Below are positions 17,125 through 29,761 of a stretch of DNA of 64,000 nucleotides, piece after piece. The translations under genes were made by a program, and so were the position numbers. The DNA comes from Mycobacterium yunnanensis (GTDB lineage: Bacteria > Actinomycetota > Actinomycetes > Mycobacteriales > Mycobacteriaceae): NCBI RefSeq assembly GCF_025823185.1, contig NZ_JACKVK010000011.1:558615-622614 (forward strand), in the 5' to 3' direction. The stretch's first letter is position 1, and the number at the start of each line of letters is the position of its first letter. Under the pieces are notes generated by a model. It saw only the letters and a program-made list of their open reading frames with translations. It did no database searches and was not told the origin of the DNA.

Positions 17125-19881
17125 CTAGTTTGGGTCACGCACGAGACGGCCGAGTTCCGCCCGTGAACGGATGCCGAGTTTGCGGTAGATGCGCGCGAGG
17201 TGGAACTCGACCGTCTTGGGGCTGATGAACAAGGCGGTCGCGACTTCGCCATTCGTCATGCCCGAGGCGGTCAATCTGGCCACCTTCTGCTCGGATGCGG
17301 TGAGCTCGGGTGTGGACGTGCCGTTGCCGGCGCGAGCGAGTTCGGCTCGCGCCCGGGCAGCCCACAATGGCGTGCCGAGTTGCTCGAAGAGCGTGACCGC
17401 CTCGGCCAGAGACGACGTCGCCGCGGATGCCTGACCCCGCCTGAGGTGAATCACGCCCAGGGTCAACTGGGTTCTCGCGCGCTCGAAGGGCATTGGCAGC
17501 CGGGCGTGCGCGATCAGCGCGCCGTCGACTGCGCGTTGGGCGCCCGCGAGATCGCCACGGGCGGCCAGCACCATGCCGCGAGTGCGCCCGCCCACGGCCA
17601 ACATCCACGCCCGGTCGAGTCGGCGGCCGTTGCGCTCGACCACGTCGACGAGCCGCTGGGCCTCGTCGAGCCGCCCCAACCCGACGAGAGCCTCGACGGC
17701 ATCCGGGAGGAACGATCCGCCGATGATCTCCGTAGCCTCCGGTGCGCCAACGACTTTGGCGATCAACGGGGCGAGTACGTCCACGGCCGCCTGGTGGTTG
17801 CCCGTCGACACCTCGAGCAGTCCCAGTACCGTCAAGGGCCATTCGCCCATGGCCGAGAAACCGCTGCGGGCGGTGGCAGCTGACGCCTCGACGAGGTCGG
17901 CCCGGGCGCCGGATTCGTCACCGATGTAGGTCCGGGTCGCCGCACGCGTGGTCAGCGCCACGAACAGCGACACGTTGCCGCCGAGCTGTCGGGCCCGTTC
18001 GACGGTGTCCGCGGCCACCCGCTGGGCTTCGGCGAGGTCGCCCAGCCAGATTGCAACGAAGCAGGCGTGGAAGGACACGAATACCAACTCGCCCTCCGCG
18101 CCTCGGTCGACGCAGCTACGCCGAATCGACATCAGGACGTCACGGGCCGCGCCGAGCTGCCCCGTCCACGCCGACAGAAGCGCGTTCTGCATCGTTGCGC
18201 GAAAGGCGATGGGAATCTTGGTGGCCTTGGCCTCCAGCTCGAGGGCGCGACGCATGTCGGACTGGTCGAACCCGGCGCCCTGGACGAATCGGATCATGGC
18301 ACGCATGCCGAGGGCCTGACCGAGCAGCGCGGGGATGGTGCAACGGCGAGCAGTCTCGACCGCGGCCTCCACCTGGTCGAGGGCGTCGGCGGCCCGGCCG
18401 ACGTTCAACAGGGCGAAGGCCAACGTGGTCAGCATCTGGGCGCTCAGCTCGTCGTTCTGGCCCACCTCGGCGAGGCCGCGTACGAGCACGCCGACGCCTT
18501 CGGCGAAGCTGTCGTCGAACAGCTCGATCACGGCCAGCAGCATGAAGGCATTCGCGCGTAGGTCTCCCGGGGGAAAGTGCGCAATGACCTGGCCGAGTAG
18601 GTTCCTGGCCCGACCGGGGTCTCCCGCCTGTACGTGAAGGCTGGCGCACCGTAGCCGGCGGCCGGGCGCGTCGTCTCCCAGTTCGCGTGCGAGGTCGAGC
18701 AATTCGGCAGCGGTCGCCGGCGCGCCACGCATGCTCGCCAGCTCGGCCGCGACGTCCAGCGAGTGCAGGATCGCCGGCGTCGCGCTGGTGGCGGACAACG
18801 CCAAGTGTCGAGCCCGCGCCTCTGGATCGTCGACCACCTCGGCCAGCTGGGCGTGAACCGCTCGACGACGTGCCGCGGTGGCCTCGGTGTACACACCCCT
18901 GGCCAACAGGGGATGAGCGAAGCGCAGTCTGCTGCCGTTGACCTCGACGATTCCCGCCTCTTCGACCTCCCTCAGCACGAGCAAGAGATCGTCTTCGGCG
19001 GCGCCGGCAGCCCGGGCGACCACGTCGACGGTGGGGGCCGCCAGACACGCGACCACCAACAGAGCAGCCCGGACGTCGGAGTCGAGGCCGCCGATCCGTG
19101 CTCGAACCAGTTCCTTGAGCGAGGCGGGCAGCGAGGTGGTCCTGCCGCCGTGACTCTGCAGGGACCGGGCCAGTTCCAGCGCGAAGAAGGGATTGCCGCC
19201 CGACACCTCGTGAACGTCGACCATGACCGGACGCGGGAACGACGTCCCGAGCCGATCGGCGATGATTGCCTGCAGTTGGCCAATACTCATCGCCGACAGC
19301 GTGATTCGCCGGAGGTCGGCGGGTGAGGGCAGCTGCAGCCACGACGTGGCACGCACACTGTGGGAGTCGTCCCGGGTGGTCGCGAGCACTGCGACCCGGC
19401 CCACCAGTCGACGCGTCAGAAACTCCACGGCGCGGGCGCTCGAGGTGTCGAACCACTGCAGGTCGTCCATGGCCAGCAGGACGGGTGCCTCGGCCGTCAG
19501 CCGGGTGACGACGGCCAGCAGCGCGGCCGCGACGGCCCGCGGGTCGGTCGGCGCCCCACCGGCAGCGGACCGGAGTTGGACGTGGTCGAGCGCGACCCGT
19601 TGCGCCTCTGGCAACTCGGACCGCACGGAAGCGTCGACGCCGTTGAGCAGGTCTGCCAACGCCGAATACGCCAGCGCCGATTCAGCTTCCGCCGGCCTGG
19701 CCGCCAGTACACGGTAACCACGTTCACGAGCCGTATCCACGCCGGCAAGCCACAGCGTCGTCTTGCCGAGTCCGGGTGCCCCCTCCACCAGCAACCCCGC
19801 TGGCGCCGTGCGGTCGGCTACCAGAAACTCCTCCACCGCATGGGTTTCGGACTGGCGCCCCACGGGACGTGAAGTCGTCAC
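17125..19881 (-). CDS. LAL-type LuxR regulator with AAA ATPase
   Basis: A 918-aa large ATP-binding LuxR regulator. N-terminal ATPase with Walker A VEGAPGLGKTTLW (about residues 33-45) and Walker B LLAMDDLQWFD, a long helical TPR-like middle (about 350-840), and a C-terminal LuxR/GerE helix-turn-helix (LTASEQKVARLTASG...ISPKTVEFHLARIYRKLGI, about 855-910). Such proteins act as signal-integrating activators whose inducer binds the middle region. Its target is not evident; the nearest downstream genes on the same strand are the secreted-protein operon. The assigned ATG at 19881 gives the normal family start (GRQSE motif). Confidence 0.92.
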   Translation of the reverse strand: MTTSRPVGRQSETHAVEEFLVADRTAPAGLLVEGAPGLGKTTLWLAGVDTARERGYRVLAARPAEAESALAYSALADLLNGVDASVRSELPEAQRVALDHVQLRSAAGGAPTDPRAVAAALLAVVTRLTAEAPVLLAMDDLQWFDTSSARAVEFLTRRLVGRVAVLATTRDDSHSVRATSWLQLPSPADLRRITLSAMSIGQLQAIIADRLGTSFPRPVMVDVHEVSGGNPFFALELARSLQSHGGRTTSLPASLKELVRARIGGLDSDVRAALLVVACLAAPTVDVVARAAGAAEDDLLLVLREVEEAGIVEVNGSRLRFAHPLLARGVYTEATAARRRAVHAQLAEVVDDPEARARHLALSATSATPAILHSLDVAAELASMRGAPATAAELLDLARELGDDAPGRRLRCASLHVQAGDPGRARNLLGQVIAHFPPGDLRANAFMLLAVIELFDDSFAEGVGVLVRGLAEVGQNDELSAQMLTTLAFALLNVGRAADALDQVEAAVETARRCTIPALLGQALGMRAMIRFVQGAGFDQSDMRRALELEAKATKIPIAFRATMQNALLSAWTGQLGAARDVLMSIRRSCVDRGAEGELVFVSFHACFVAIWLGDLAEAQRVAADTVERARQLGGNVSLFVALTTRAATRTYIGDESGARADLVEASAATARSGFSAMGEWPLTVLGLLEVSTGNHQAAVDVLAPLIAKVVGAPEATEIIGGSFLPDAVEALVGLGRLDEAQRLVDVVERNGRRLDRAWMLAVGGRTRGMVLAARGDLAGAQRAVDGALIAHARLPMPFERARTQLTLGVIHLRRGQASAATSSLAEAVTLFEQLGTPLWAARARAELARAGNGTSTPELTASEQKVARLTASGMTNGEVATALFISPKTVEFHLARIYRKLGIRSRAELGRLVRDPN

Positions 19882-19920
19882 CGAGCGATCATCGCACCGG
19901 GACTCGGTTGACGCCGGGTA

Positions 19921-23310
<3,390 letters not shown>

Positions 23311-23385
23311 CGGTGCGCTCCCCCCGTCGATACGCGAAATGTTAATTCCCCTCGATTGGTCTTGCAGCGAGACCATTGTGGGTCC

Positions 23386-24297
23386 ATGCTGAGCGCCATG
23401 TCCGTCCAGACCCGCATGGTGCCCTTCCTCGACGGCGAGACCTGGGTTCAGGTCACCAGCCCCGAGCACCCGCGTCCCGACACCCTCCCCCTGTTCGTCT
23501 TGCACGGCGGGCCGGGGATGGCGCACGACTACGTGCGCAACATCGCCGAACTGGCCGACGAGACCGGCCGCGTCGTCGTCCACTACGACCAGATTGGTTG
23601 TGGCCGTAGCACGCATCTGCCCGACGCACCGCGTGACTTCTGGACACCCGCATTGTTCGTCGGCGAGTTCCACACCGTGCGAGAGGCCTTGGGCGTCGAG
23701 AGCTATCACGTTCTCGGCCAATCCTGGGGCGGCATGTTGGGCGCCGAGATCGCCGTACGCCGGCCAACGGGCCTGGCGTCGTTGTCGATCTGCAATTCAC
23801 CGGCCTCGATGGAGTTGTGGATGGCCGCCGCCGCCCTGCTGCGCTCCGAACTGCCCGAGGACACCCAGCAGGCACTCGACCGCCACGAGGCGGACGGCAC
23901 GGTCACCGACCCGGAGTACCTCGCCGCGACGCAGGAGTTCTACCGCCGGCACGTCTGCCGAGTCGAACCCACGCCCCAGGACTTCCTCGACAGCGAAGCC
24001 CAGATGGAGGCCGAGCCCACGGTGTACCACACCATGAACGGCCCCAACGAGTTCCACGTTCTCGGGACACTCAAGTCGTGGACGGTCGAAGACCGACTGC
24101 CCCAGATCACCGTCCCCACGCTGGTAGTGGCCGGCGAATTCGACGAGGCCACACCCGCGACGTGGAAACCGTTCGTCGAACGGATCCCCGACGCACGCCA
24201 ACACGTCTTCCCCGGCGCCAGCCACTGCACGCACCTGGAACAGCCGGCCGAATTCCGGGCCGTCATCGCCGCCTTCCTCACCGAACACGACCGATAG
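23386..24297 (+). CDS. proline-iminopeptidase-type alpha/beta hydrolase
   Basis: An S33-family aminopeptidase of 299-303 aa, releasing N-terminal proline or a similar residue from small peptides or amides. Motifs: oxyanion HGGPG (about residue 39), nucleophile elbow GQSWGG, acid in AGEFDEATP and His in GASHCTHLEQP. Two in-frame ATG codons at 23386 and 23398 are possible; family members usually start near the second (MSVQTRMVPF). It is followed after 8 bp by an amino-acid permease, suggesting uptake and hydrolysis of an imported amino-acid derivative. Confidence 0.88.
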   Translation: MLSAMSVQTRMVPFLDGETWVQVTSPEHPRPDTLPLFVLHGGPGMAHDYVRNIAELADETGRVVVHYDQIGCGRSTHLPDAPRDFWTPALFVGEFHTVREALGVESYHVLGQSWGGMLGAEIAVRRPTGLASLSICNSPASMELWMAAAALLRSELPEDTQQALDRHEADGTVTDPEYLAATQEFYRRHVCRVEPTPQDFLDSEAQMEAEPTVYHTMNGPNEFHVLGTLKSWTVEDRLPQITVPTLVVAGEFDEATPATWKPFVERIPDARQHVFPGASHCTHLEQPAEFRAVIAAFLTEHDR

Positions 24298-24305
24298 GAA
24301 CCCTC

Positions 24306-25703
24306 GTGGTCAACCCCGACACCCAGCCCGCACAGGGCCAGCGCACCCTCGAATCGTTCGGCTACACCCAGGAACTCAACCGCTCGGTCTCGACGGTGGA
24401 CCTGCTGGTGTACGGACTGGTGTTCATGGTGCCCATCGCCCCGTGGGCGATCTTCGGCACCGTGTACAACAGCGCATCGGGCATGGTGCCGCTGGTCTAC
24501 CTCATCGGTCTGATCGCGATGATCTTCACCGCTCTGGCCTACTCGCAGATGGCCAAGTCGTTCCCGCTGGCGGGCTCGGTGTTCTCCTACGTCGGCCGCG
24601 GCATCCATCCCAGCGTCGGCTTCTTCGCCGGATGGGCGATCCTGCTGGACTACCTGCTGGTGCCGACGCTGCTGTACGTCTTCGCCGCCGAGTCGATGGT
24701 GGGGCTGTTTCCCGGCAGCCCCCGCTGGGTGTGGGCCATCGTGTTCGTCATCGTCAACACGATCATCAACCTCGCCGGCATCAGTCTGCTGAAGTTCGCC
24801 AACCGGGTGTTCCTGGCGATCGAACTCGTCTTCGTCGTGGTGTTCGTCGTCATCGCCGTGCGGGCGATCAACGGGCAGACGCTGCCCAACGTCGGCTGGA
24901 GCACCCTGCCGATCTGGGACTCCAGCACCGTGACCGCCCCGCTGATCGCGACCGCGCTGTCGATCGCGGTGCTCAGCTTCCTTGGCTTCGACGGCATTTC
25001 GACGCTGGCCGAGGAGTCGACGGGGCGCAAGAACCCCGCCGGTCGGGCGATGATCATCGCGCTGTTCGTGGTCGCGTTCCTGTTCATCACCCAGACGTGG
25101 CTGGCCAGCCTGCTGGCCGGCGGCCGCGAGTCGTTCAGCGACGACGAGGCCGGCAACGCCTTCTTCACCTTGGTGCAGGCCGCGTCCAACACGGGCTGGA
25201 TGAACGCATTCTTCGCCGTCAACGTGATGGCGGTGGGATTTGCGAACGCGATGGCCGCCCAGGCTGCGACGAGCCGGCTGCTGTTCTCGATGAGCCGTGA
25301 CGGCCAGCTGCCCAGCTTCCTGTCGAAGATCAGCGCCCGCAAGGTCCCCATCGCGGCGATCCTGGTGGTGAGCGCGCTGAGCCTGGTGCTGGTGCTGTTC
25401 TTCGTCGGCCAGATCGGCCTCATCTCCTCGCTGGTCAACTTCGGCGCCCTGTTCGGGTTCTGCCTGCTGCACGTGTCGGTGGTCTGGTACTACGTGGTCA
25501 AGCAGAAGTCGAAGAACTACCTGCTGCATCTGGTCGTGCCGACGCTGGGCTTCCTCATCATCGGGTACGTGTTGTTCAACGCCGACTCGCTGGCCAAGAT
25601 CGGCGGCCTGGTGTGGCTGGTGATCGGCGCAATCGTGTTCGGTGTCAACGTCTTCCGCGGCAAGGGGGTACCGGAGTTGGCCGAGGAGAGCGCGACCCAC
25701 TGA
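24306..25703 (+). CDS. APC-family amino-acid permease
   Basis: A 465-aa membrane transporter with about 12 transmembrane helices. The first helix region (VDLLVYGLVFMVPIAPWAIFG) and the helix 6-7 region with SFLGFDGISTLAEES are APC signatures. The N-terminus (LESFGYTQELNRS) resembles permeases of the putrescine/amino-acid group often found next to amidases and peptidases. The start is the GTG at 24306, 8 bp after the peptidase stop, so co-transcribed. Substrate not determined. Confidence 0.9.
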   Translation: MVNPDTQPAQGQRTLESFGYTQELNRSVSTVDLLVYGLVFMVPIAPWAIFGTVYNSASGMVPLVYLIGLIAMIFTALAYSQMAKSFPLAGSVFSYVGRGIHPSVGFFAGWAILLDYLLVPTLLYVFAAESMVGLFPGSPRWVWAIVFVIVNTIINLAGISLLKFANRVFLAIELVFVVVFVVIAVRAINGQTLPNVGWSTLPIWDSSTVTAPLIATALSIAVLSFLGFDGISTLAEESTGRKNPAGRAMIIALFVVAFLFITQTWLASLLAGGRESFSDDEAGNAFFTLVQAASNTGWMNAFFAVNVMAVGFANAMAAQAATSRLLFSMSRDGQLPSFLSKISARKVPIAAILVVSALSLVLVLFFVGQIGLISSLVNFGALFGFCLLHVSVVWYYVVKQKSKNYLLHLVVPTLGFLIIGYVLFNADSLAKIGGLVWLVIGAIVFGVNVFRGKGVPELAEESATH

Positions 25704-25712
25704 GTTCTGGCC

Positions 25713-25718
25713 TAGGGT
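25713..25718 (+). promoter_or_regulatory. putative -10 of the deaminase gene
   Basis: TAGGGT, five bases before the ATG at 25724. It would allow leaderless expression apart from the operon, although read-through from the permease is also likely. Confidence 0.3.
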
Positions 25719-25723
25719 GAGCC

Positions 25724-26305
25724 ATGCCAACCATCGCCGCACGCCTGCTCGCCGTCGTCGACGAGGACATCCTGCCCCTGACCGAGCGGGGTGTCGCGGC
25801 GGGCAACAAGGTGTTCGGAGCGGCAATACTGCGCAAGTCGGATCTGTCGCTGGTGCTGGCCGGCACCAACGACGAGACCGACAATCCCCTGCTACACGGT
25901 GAGATCAACACGCTCAACCAGTTCTACGCGCTCACCGAGCGGCCACCCACGTCCGAGCTGGTGTTCCTCACCACCCACGAGCCGTGCACGCTGTGCATGT
26001 CGGCGATCACCTGGGCGGGGTTCGACAACTACTACTACCTGTACAGCCACGAGGATTCCCGGGACAGCTTCGCGATTCCCCACGACCTGAGAATCCTCAA
26101 GGAGGTCTTCGGTCTGGAGCCCGGCGGCTACCGGCGGTCCAACGCGTTCTGGACGGCGTACGCGCTGGCCGACCTCGTCGAATCCGAAGACGAGCCGCTG
26201 CGGTCGGAGCTGCGGGCGCAGTCCGACCGGATCAAGGCCCGCTACGCCGCGTTGTCGGATCAGTACCAAGAAACCAAGGGCGACAACGACATTCCGCTCA
26301 ACTGA
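25724..26305 (+). CDS. cytidine/deoxycytidylate-deaminase-family protein
   Basis: A 193-aa zinc-dependent deaminase-fold protein. The catalytic signature is complete: HGE (residues 58-60) and PCTLC (about 87-91), so it should be an active hydrolytic deaminase. Length and the C-terminal helical tail exceed tRNA-specific or cytosine deaminases, and the substrate (a nucleobase or similar amine) is unknown. It lies 20 bp downstream of the permease on the same strand, so it is probably part of the GntR-controlled cluster. Confidence 0.8.
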   Translation: MPTIAARLLAVVDEDILPLTERGVAAGNKVFGAAILRKSDLSLVLAGTNDETDNPLLHGEINTLNQFYALTERPPTSELVFLTTHEPCTLCMSAITWAGFDNYYYLYSHEDSRDSFAIPHDLRILKEVFGLEPGGYRRSNAFWTAYALADLVESEDEPLRSELRAQSDRIKARYAALSDQYQETKGDNDIPLN

Positions 26306-26330
26306 CCGACGCACGGGCGGCGCCGAGTGT

Positions 26331-26391
26331 GGGCCCTATGGCGGGAACCGGGTCGAATTGCCGCCGTCATCCACACGCTCGACGGAGCGGC
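26331..26391. repeat. palindromic intergenic element resembling the 62-bp repeat
   Basis: A stem built on CGAGTGTGG ... CCACACGCTCG with an inner GGCGGGAA ... TTGCCGCC pairing. Layout (outer GAGYGTG arm, inner arm, GGGTCGA loop) resembles the repeats at 10107 and 11028, but the stem sequence differs. It lies between the convergent deaminase and AlkX-type genes, overlapping the end of the latter, so it may act as a terminator. Confidence 0.5.
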
Positions 26392-27575
26392 TCGACCAGG
26401 TTTCCACGCTCGCCCACCACGACGTCGTCGAGCTCCAACCACGTTGCCATGGTGCGTAACTCGGTCGACATCGCCTCGGCCACCCGGCCCGGATCACGAC
26501 CGGGCTCGGCGAACGCCCCCACCGCGTACAACGCCCCCCTGGCCCGGTCGGCCTTGAGGTCCACCCGGCCGACCAGCTCGCCGTCGAGCATGAACGGCCA
26601 CACGTAGTACCCGAATTGGCGCTTGGGTTCCGGAACGTAGATCTCGATGCGGTAGTGGAAGTCGAACAGCCGCTCGACGCGCGGCCGAAAGAAGATCAGC
26701 GGGTCGAACGGGCACAGCAGCGCCGTCCCCCGGTTCACCCGCGGCACGGTCTGGCCCGCCCGCAGGTAGGCAGGCGCATTCCACCCCTGCACCTCGACCG
26801 CTTCCAGCTCGCCCTCGGCGACCAGGTCGGCGATCACCGGCTTGGCCTGTCCGGCACCCAGCCGGAAGTAGTCCCGGATGTCGGTCTCGGTGCCCACCCC
26901 GAGCGCGGACGCCGAGCGCAGCACCAGCGCCCGCACCGCGTCGTCGTCCGCAACCTCCCTGGCGAACACCTCCGGCGGCAGCACCCGCTCGCTGAGGTCG
27001 TAGTGCCTGGCGAACCCCACCCGGGTCGCCGTCGTCAGCGTGCCCGAGGCGAACAGCGCCTCGGCCACCCACTTGGTGTCGCTGCGATCCCACCACGGGC
27101 CCTTGCGCCCGCGGGGCTCCGCCGCCAGGTGGGCTTCGATCTGACCGGCCGTCGACGGGCCCAGCTCGGCGACCGCGGCGACGACGTCGGCGGCCAGCTG
27201 CCGGTTCTTGCGGACGATCTCCTTGCCCCACCTGCCGTCGGCGCATTCGCGCATGCGCCACCGCAACAGCGGCCAGTCGTCGACCGCCACCAGCGCCGCC
27301 TCGTGAGCCCAGTACTCGACCAGCAGGCGCGGCGAGCGAGCGGAGTGACTCCACGCCGCACGCTCCAGCAGGCCGCGGTCATATGGTCCGAGGCGGCTGA
27401 AGATCGGCGCGTAGTGTGCCCGGACGGCCACCGACACCGAATCCAGTTGCAACACCTGGATTCGGGACACCAGACGCTTGAGGTGGGCCCGGGTCACCGC
27501 GCCGGTGGGGGTGGGCTCGGCGAACCCCTGGGCGGCCACGGCGATCCGGCGCGCCTGCCCGCTGGTGAGCCTCAT
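26367..27575 (-). CDS. AlkX/YcaQ-type DNA glycosylase (HTH_42)
   Basis: A 402-aa winged-helix protein of the YcaQ/AlkX superfamily, DNA glycosylases that remove alkylated bases and unhook interstrand crosslinks. The start region ([14 protein letters not shown]) and [15 protein letters not shown] match the family; Gln-Leu-Asp within LQLDS is the Q-x-D catalytic motif of the YcaQ branch. Later [22 protein letters not shown] is the conserved C-terminal core. The ATG at 27575 overlaps the dfrA stop (ATGA), making thyA-dfrA-alkX one operon. In M. tuberculosis only a shortened relative (Rv2762c) follows dfrA. Activity is inferred, not shown. Confidence 0.8.
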   Translation of the reverse strand: MRLTSGQARRIAVAAQGFAEPTPTGAVTRAHLKRLVSRIQVLQLDSVSVAVRAHYAPIFSRLGPYDRGLLERAAWSHSARSPRLLVEYWAHEAALVAVDDWPLLRWRMRECADGRWGKEIVRKNRQLAADVVAAVAELGPSTAGQIEAHLAAEPRGRKGPWWDRSDTKWVAEALFASGTLTTATRVGFARHYDLSERVLPPEVFAREVADDDAVRALVLRSASALGVGTETDIRDYFRLGAGQAKPVIADLVAEGELEAVEVQGWNAPAYLRAGQTVPRVNRGTALLCPFDPLIFFRPRVERLFDFHYRIEIYVPEPKRQFGYYVWPFMLDGELVGRVDLKADRARGALYAVGAFAEPGRDPGRVAEAMSTELRTMATWLELDDVVVGERGNLVEPLRRACG

Positions 27576-28060
27576 GCCCGGACGTAGCTGGAGAATCGGT
27601 ATCGCAGCCCCGAGGTGCTGGTGAGCCATTCACCGTCGGTGCCCTTCCACGCCTCGTCGAGCACCGGCGCGACGGCGTCCTCGTCGTCGCGGGTGAGGTC
27701 CACGTCGACCTCGGTGACCTCGCAGCGGTCCGCCGACGCGAGCGCCACTGCGTAGATCTGCGCGCCGCCGATCACCCACACGTCGCCGTCACCGAGCGCC
27801 TCCTCGACGCCGGCGACGACCGTCGCGCCCTCGGCGGCGTATCCGGTGTCCCGGCTGACGACGACGTTGCGTCGTCCCGGCAGGGGACGCACCTTCGCAG
27901 GCAGGGACTCCCACGTCAGCCGGCCCATCACCACCGTGTGGTCCAGCGTGAGTTCCTTGAAGCGGGCCTGGTCCTCGGGCAGCCGCCACGGGATGCCGCC
28001 GTCGCGCCCGATGACGCCGGAGGTCGACTGCGCCCAGATGAGACCGACGCGTCGGCTCAT
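27572..28060 (-). CDS. dfrA: dihydrofolate reductase
   Basis: A 162-aa DHFR reducing dihydrofolate to tetrahydrofolate with NADPH; it regenerates the folate oxidised by ThyA. Motifs: [26 protein letters not shown], split by the active-site Asp (about residue 27-30), [12 protein letters not shown] and the NADPH loop [10 protein letters not shown]. Start ATG 28060 overlaps the thyA stop (ATGA). Target of trimethoprim-class inhibitors. Confidence 0.97.
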   Translation of the reverse strand: MSRRVGLIWAQSTSGVIGRDGGIPWRLPEDQARFKELTLDHTVVMGRLTWESLPAKVRPLPGRRNVVVSRDTGYAAEGATVVAGVEEALGDGDVWVIGGAQIYAVALASADRCEVTEVDVDLTRDDEDAVAPVLDEAWKGTDGEWLTSTSGLRYRFSSYVRA

Positions 28061-28857
28061 ACCGCCACCGGGGCCTTGATCCCCGGATGCGGATCGTAGT
28101 CCACGATCGCGACGTCCTCGTAGGTGTAGTCGAAGATCGAATTCCGCGGCGCCAGAACGAGTTCCGGGTACGGGCGTGGGTCGCGGCTGAGCTGCAGCCG
28201 GACCTGGTCGACGTGGTTGTCGTAGACGTGGCAGTCCCCGCCGGTCCACACGAACTCCCCCACCTCGAGACCGGCCTGAGCGGCCATCATGTGGGTCAGC
28301 AGCGCGTAGCTGGCGATGTTGAACGGCACGCCGAGGAAGAGGTCCGCGCTGCGCTGGTAGAGCTGGCAGGAGAGCCTTCCGTCGGCGACGTAGAACTGGA
28401 AGAACGCATGGCACGGTGGCAGCGCCATCTGCGGGATCTCACCGACGTTCCAGGCCGAGACGATGTTGCGCCGGCTGTCCGGGTCGCGCTTGAGCAGTTC
28501 CAGGGCGGCGCTGATCTGGTCGACGTGTTCACCCGACGGCGTCGGCCACGACCGCCACTGCACGCCGTAGACCGGACCGAGTTCACCTGTCGGACTGGCC
28601 CATTCATCCCAGATCGTCACACCGTGCTCCTGCAACCAGCGCACGTTGGAGTCGCCGCGCAGGAACCACAGCAGTTCGTAGACCACCGACTTGAGGTGCA
28701 CCTTCTTGGTGGTGATCAACGGAAAGCCGGCAGCTAGGTCGTAGCGCAACTGGTGGCCGAACAGGCTGCGCGTACCCGTCCCCGTGCGGTCGGACTTGGG
28801 CGTCCCGGTCTCCAACACCAGTCGCAACAAATCCTCGTACGGGGTGGGGATTGGCAC
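28057..28857 (-). CDS. thyA: thymidylate synthase ThyA
   Basis: A 266-aa folate-dependent enzyme converting dUMP to dTMP. The catalytic Cys lies in [13 protein letters not shown] (about residue 148), with the dUMP-binding Arg pair in [13 protein letters not shown] and the [14 protein letters not shown] segment. Starts with GTG at 28857, with TAAGCT six bases upstream and no ribosome-binding site, so leaderless. First gene of the thyA-dfrA-alkX operon. No thyX is seen in this window. Confidence 0.97.
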   Translation of the reverse strand: MPIPTPYEDLLRLVLETGTPKSDRTGTGTRSLFGHQLRYDLAAGFPLITTKKVHLKSVVYELLWFLRGDSNVRWLQEHGVTIWDEWASPTGELGPVYGVQWRSWPTPSGEHVDQISAALELLKRDPDSRRNIVSAWNVGEIPQMALPPCHAFFQFYVADGRLSCQLYQRSADLFLGVPFNIASYALLTHMMAAQAGLEVGEFVWTGGDCHVYDNHVDQVRLQLSRDPRPYPELVLAPRNSIFDYTYEDVAIVDYDPHPGIKAPVAV

Positions 28858-28863
28858 GGGGTC

Positions 28864-28869
28864 AGCTTA
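28864..28869 (-). promoter_or_regulatory. putative -10 of leaderless thyA operon
   Basis: Minus-strand TAAGCT, six bases before the thyA GTG. Confidence 0.5.
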
Positions 28870-28965
28870 CGACGAGGCCCCGACAAGGGGCGCCACTCGG
28901 GCGGCGAGTCACCCGCACGCCGTCTCGGCGGGCCACGGTCGGCGACGGGGAGTAGAACGGAACCC

Positions 28966-29706
28966 ATGCCGACGATCACCGACACCATCACCACCCACGA
29001 CGGAACGTGTCCGGTCACCCTGGCGACACCCGACGGCGACGGGCCGTGGCCGGGGGTCGTGATGTACCCCGACGCCGGCAGCCGCCGCCCGGTGTTCGAC
29101 CAGATGGCCCAGAAACTGGCCGACTACGGCTACGCCGTGCTGGTCCCCGACGTGTACTACCGCCAGGGCGAGTACGCCCCCTTCGACCTGAACACCGCGT
29201 TCAGCGATCCCGACGAGCGCGCCAGGGTGATGTCGATGATGAGCAGCGTCACCCCCGACAAGATGGCCGACGACGCGGTGGCGTTCTTCGACTACCTCGA
29301 ATCGCGACCCGAGGTCAGCGGTACGCGCTTCGGCACGACGGGGTACTGCATGGGCGGACGTACCTCTCTGGTCGTCGCCGGTCGGGTACCTCAGCGGGTG
29401 GCTGCGGCGATGTCGTTCCACGGGGGCGGTCTGGCCTCCGACGATCCGGGCAGCCCACACCTCCTGGCCGACCAGATCACCGCAGCGGTGTACGTCGCCG
29501 GCGCCGAGGACGACGGCTCGTTCACCCCCGAGCAGGCCGAGACCCTGGACAAGGCCCTGACGGCCGCGGGTGTCGAGCACACCATCGAGACCTATCCCGC
29601 CGCACACGGATTCGCCGTGTCCGACCACGAGGCGGTCTACGACCCCGACGCCGCCCAACGGCACTGGCAGGCAATGGAGCGCTTCTTCGGGGAGAAGCTG
29701 GGCTAG
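28966..29706 (+). CDS. dienelactone-hydrolase-family protein (Rv2765-like)
   Basis: A 246-aa alpha/beta hydrolase of the dienelactone hydrolase type. The nucleophile motif is GYCMGG, so the catalytic residue is Cys as in true dienelactone hydrolases; the acid is in AEDDGSFTPEQ and the His in YPAAHGFA. ATG 28966 follows a GGGGAG ribosome-binding site. It is divergent from thyA as Rv2765 is in M. tuberculosis. The natural substrate is unknown. Confidence 0.88.
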   Translation: MPTITDTITTHDGTCPVTLATPDGDGPWPGVVMYPDAGSRRPVFDQMAQKLADYGYAVLVPDVYYRQGEYAPFDLNTAFSDPDERARVMSMMSSVTPDKMADDAVAFFDYLESRPEVSGTRFGTTGYCMGGRTSLVVAGRVPQRVAAAMSFHGGGLASDDPGSPHLLADQITAAVYVAGAEDDGSFTPEQAETLDKALTAAGVEHTIETYPAAHGFAVSDHEAVYDPDAAQRHWQAMERFFGEKLG

Positions 29707-29761
29707 GGCCTCGCGAGGGGCCCGTTGTGCCCCGTCTGGTGCCGTAGGCCACCATTGACGC

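Noticed and set aside
23940-25826. A 628-codon minus-strand frame opposite the permease
   Set aside because: The plus-strand frame is a clear 12-helix APC permease; the antisense product is His/Asp/Gln-rich and unrecognisable.
29700-29760. GC-rich near-palindrome after the dienelactone hydrolase gene
   Set aside because: Its perfect part (CCTCGCGAGG) has no loop and no U-run follows, so it is not convincing as a terminator.
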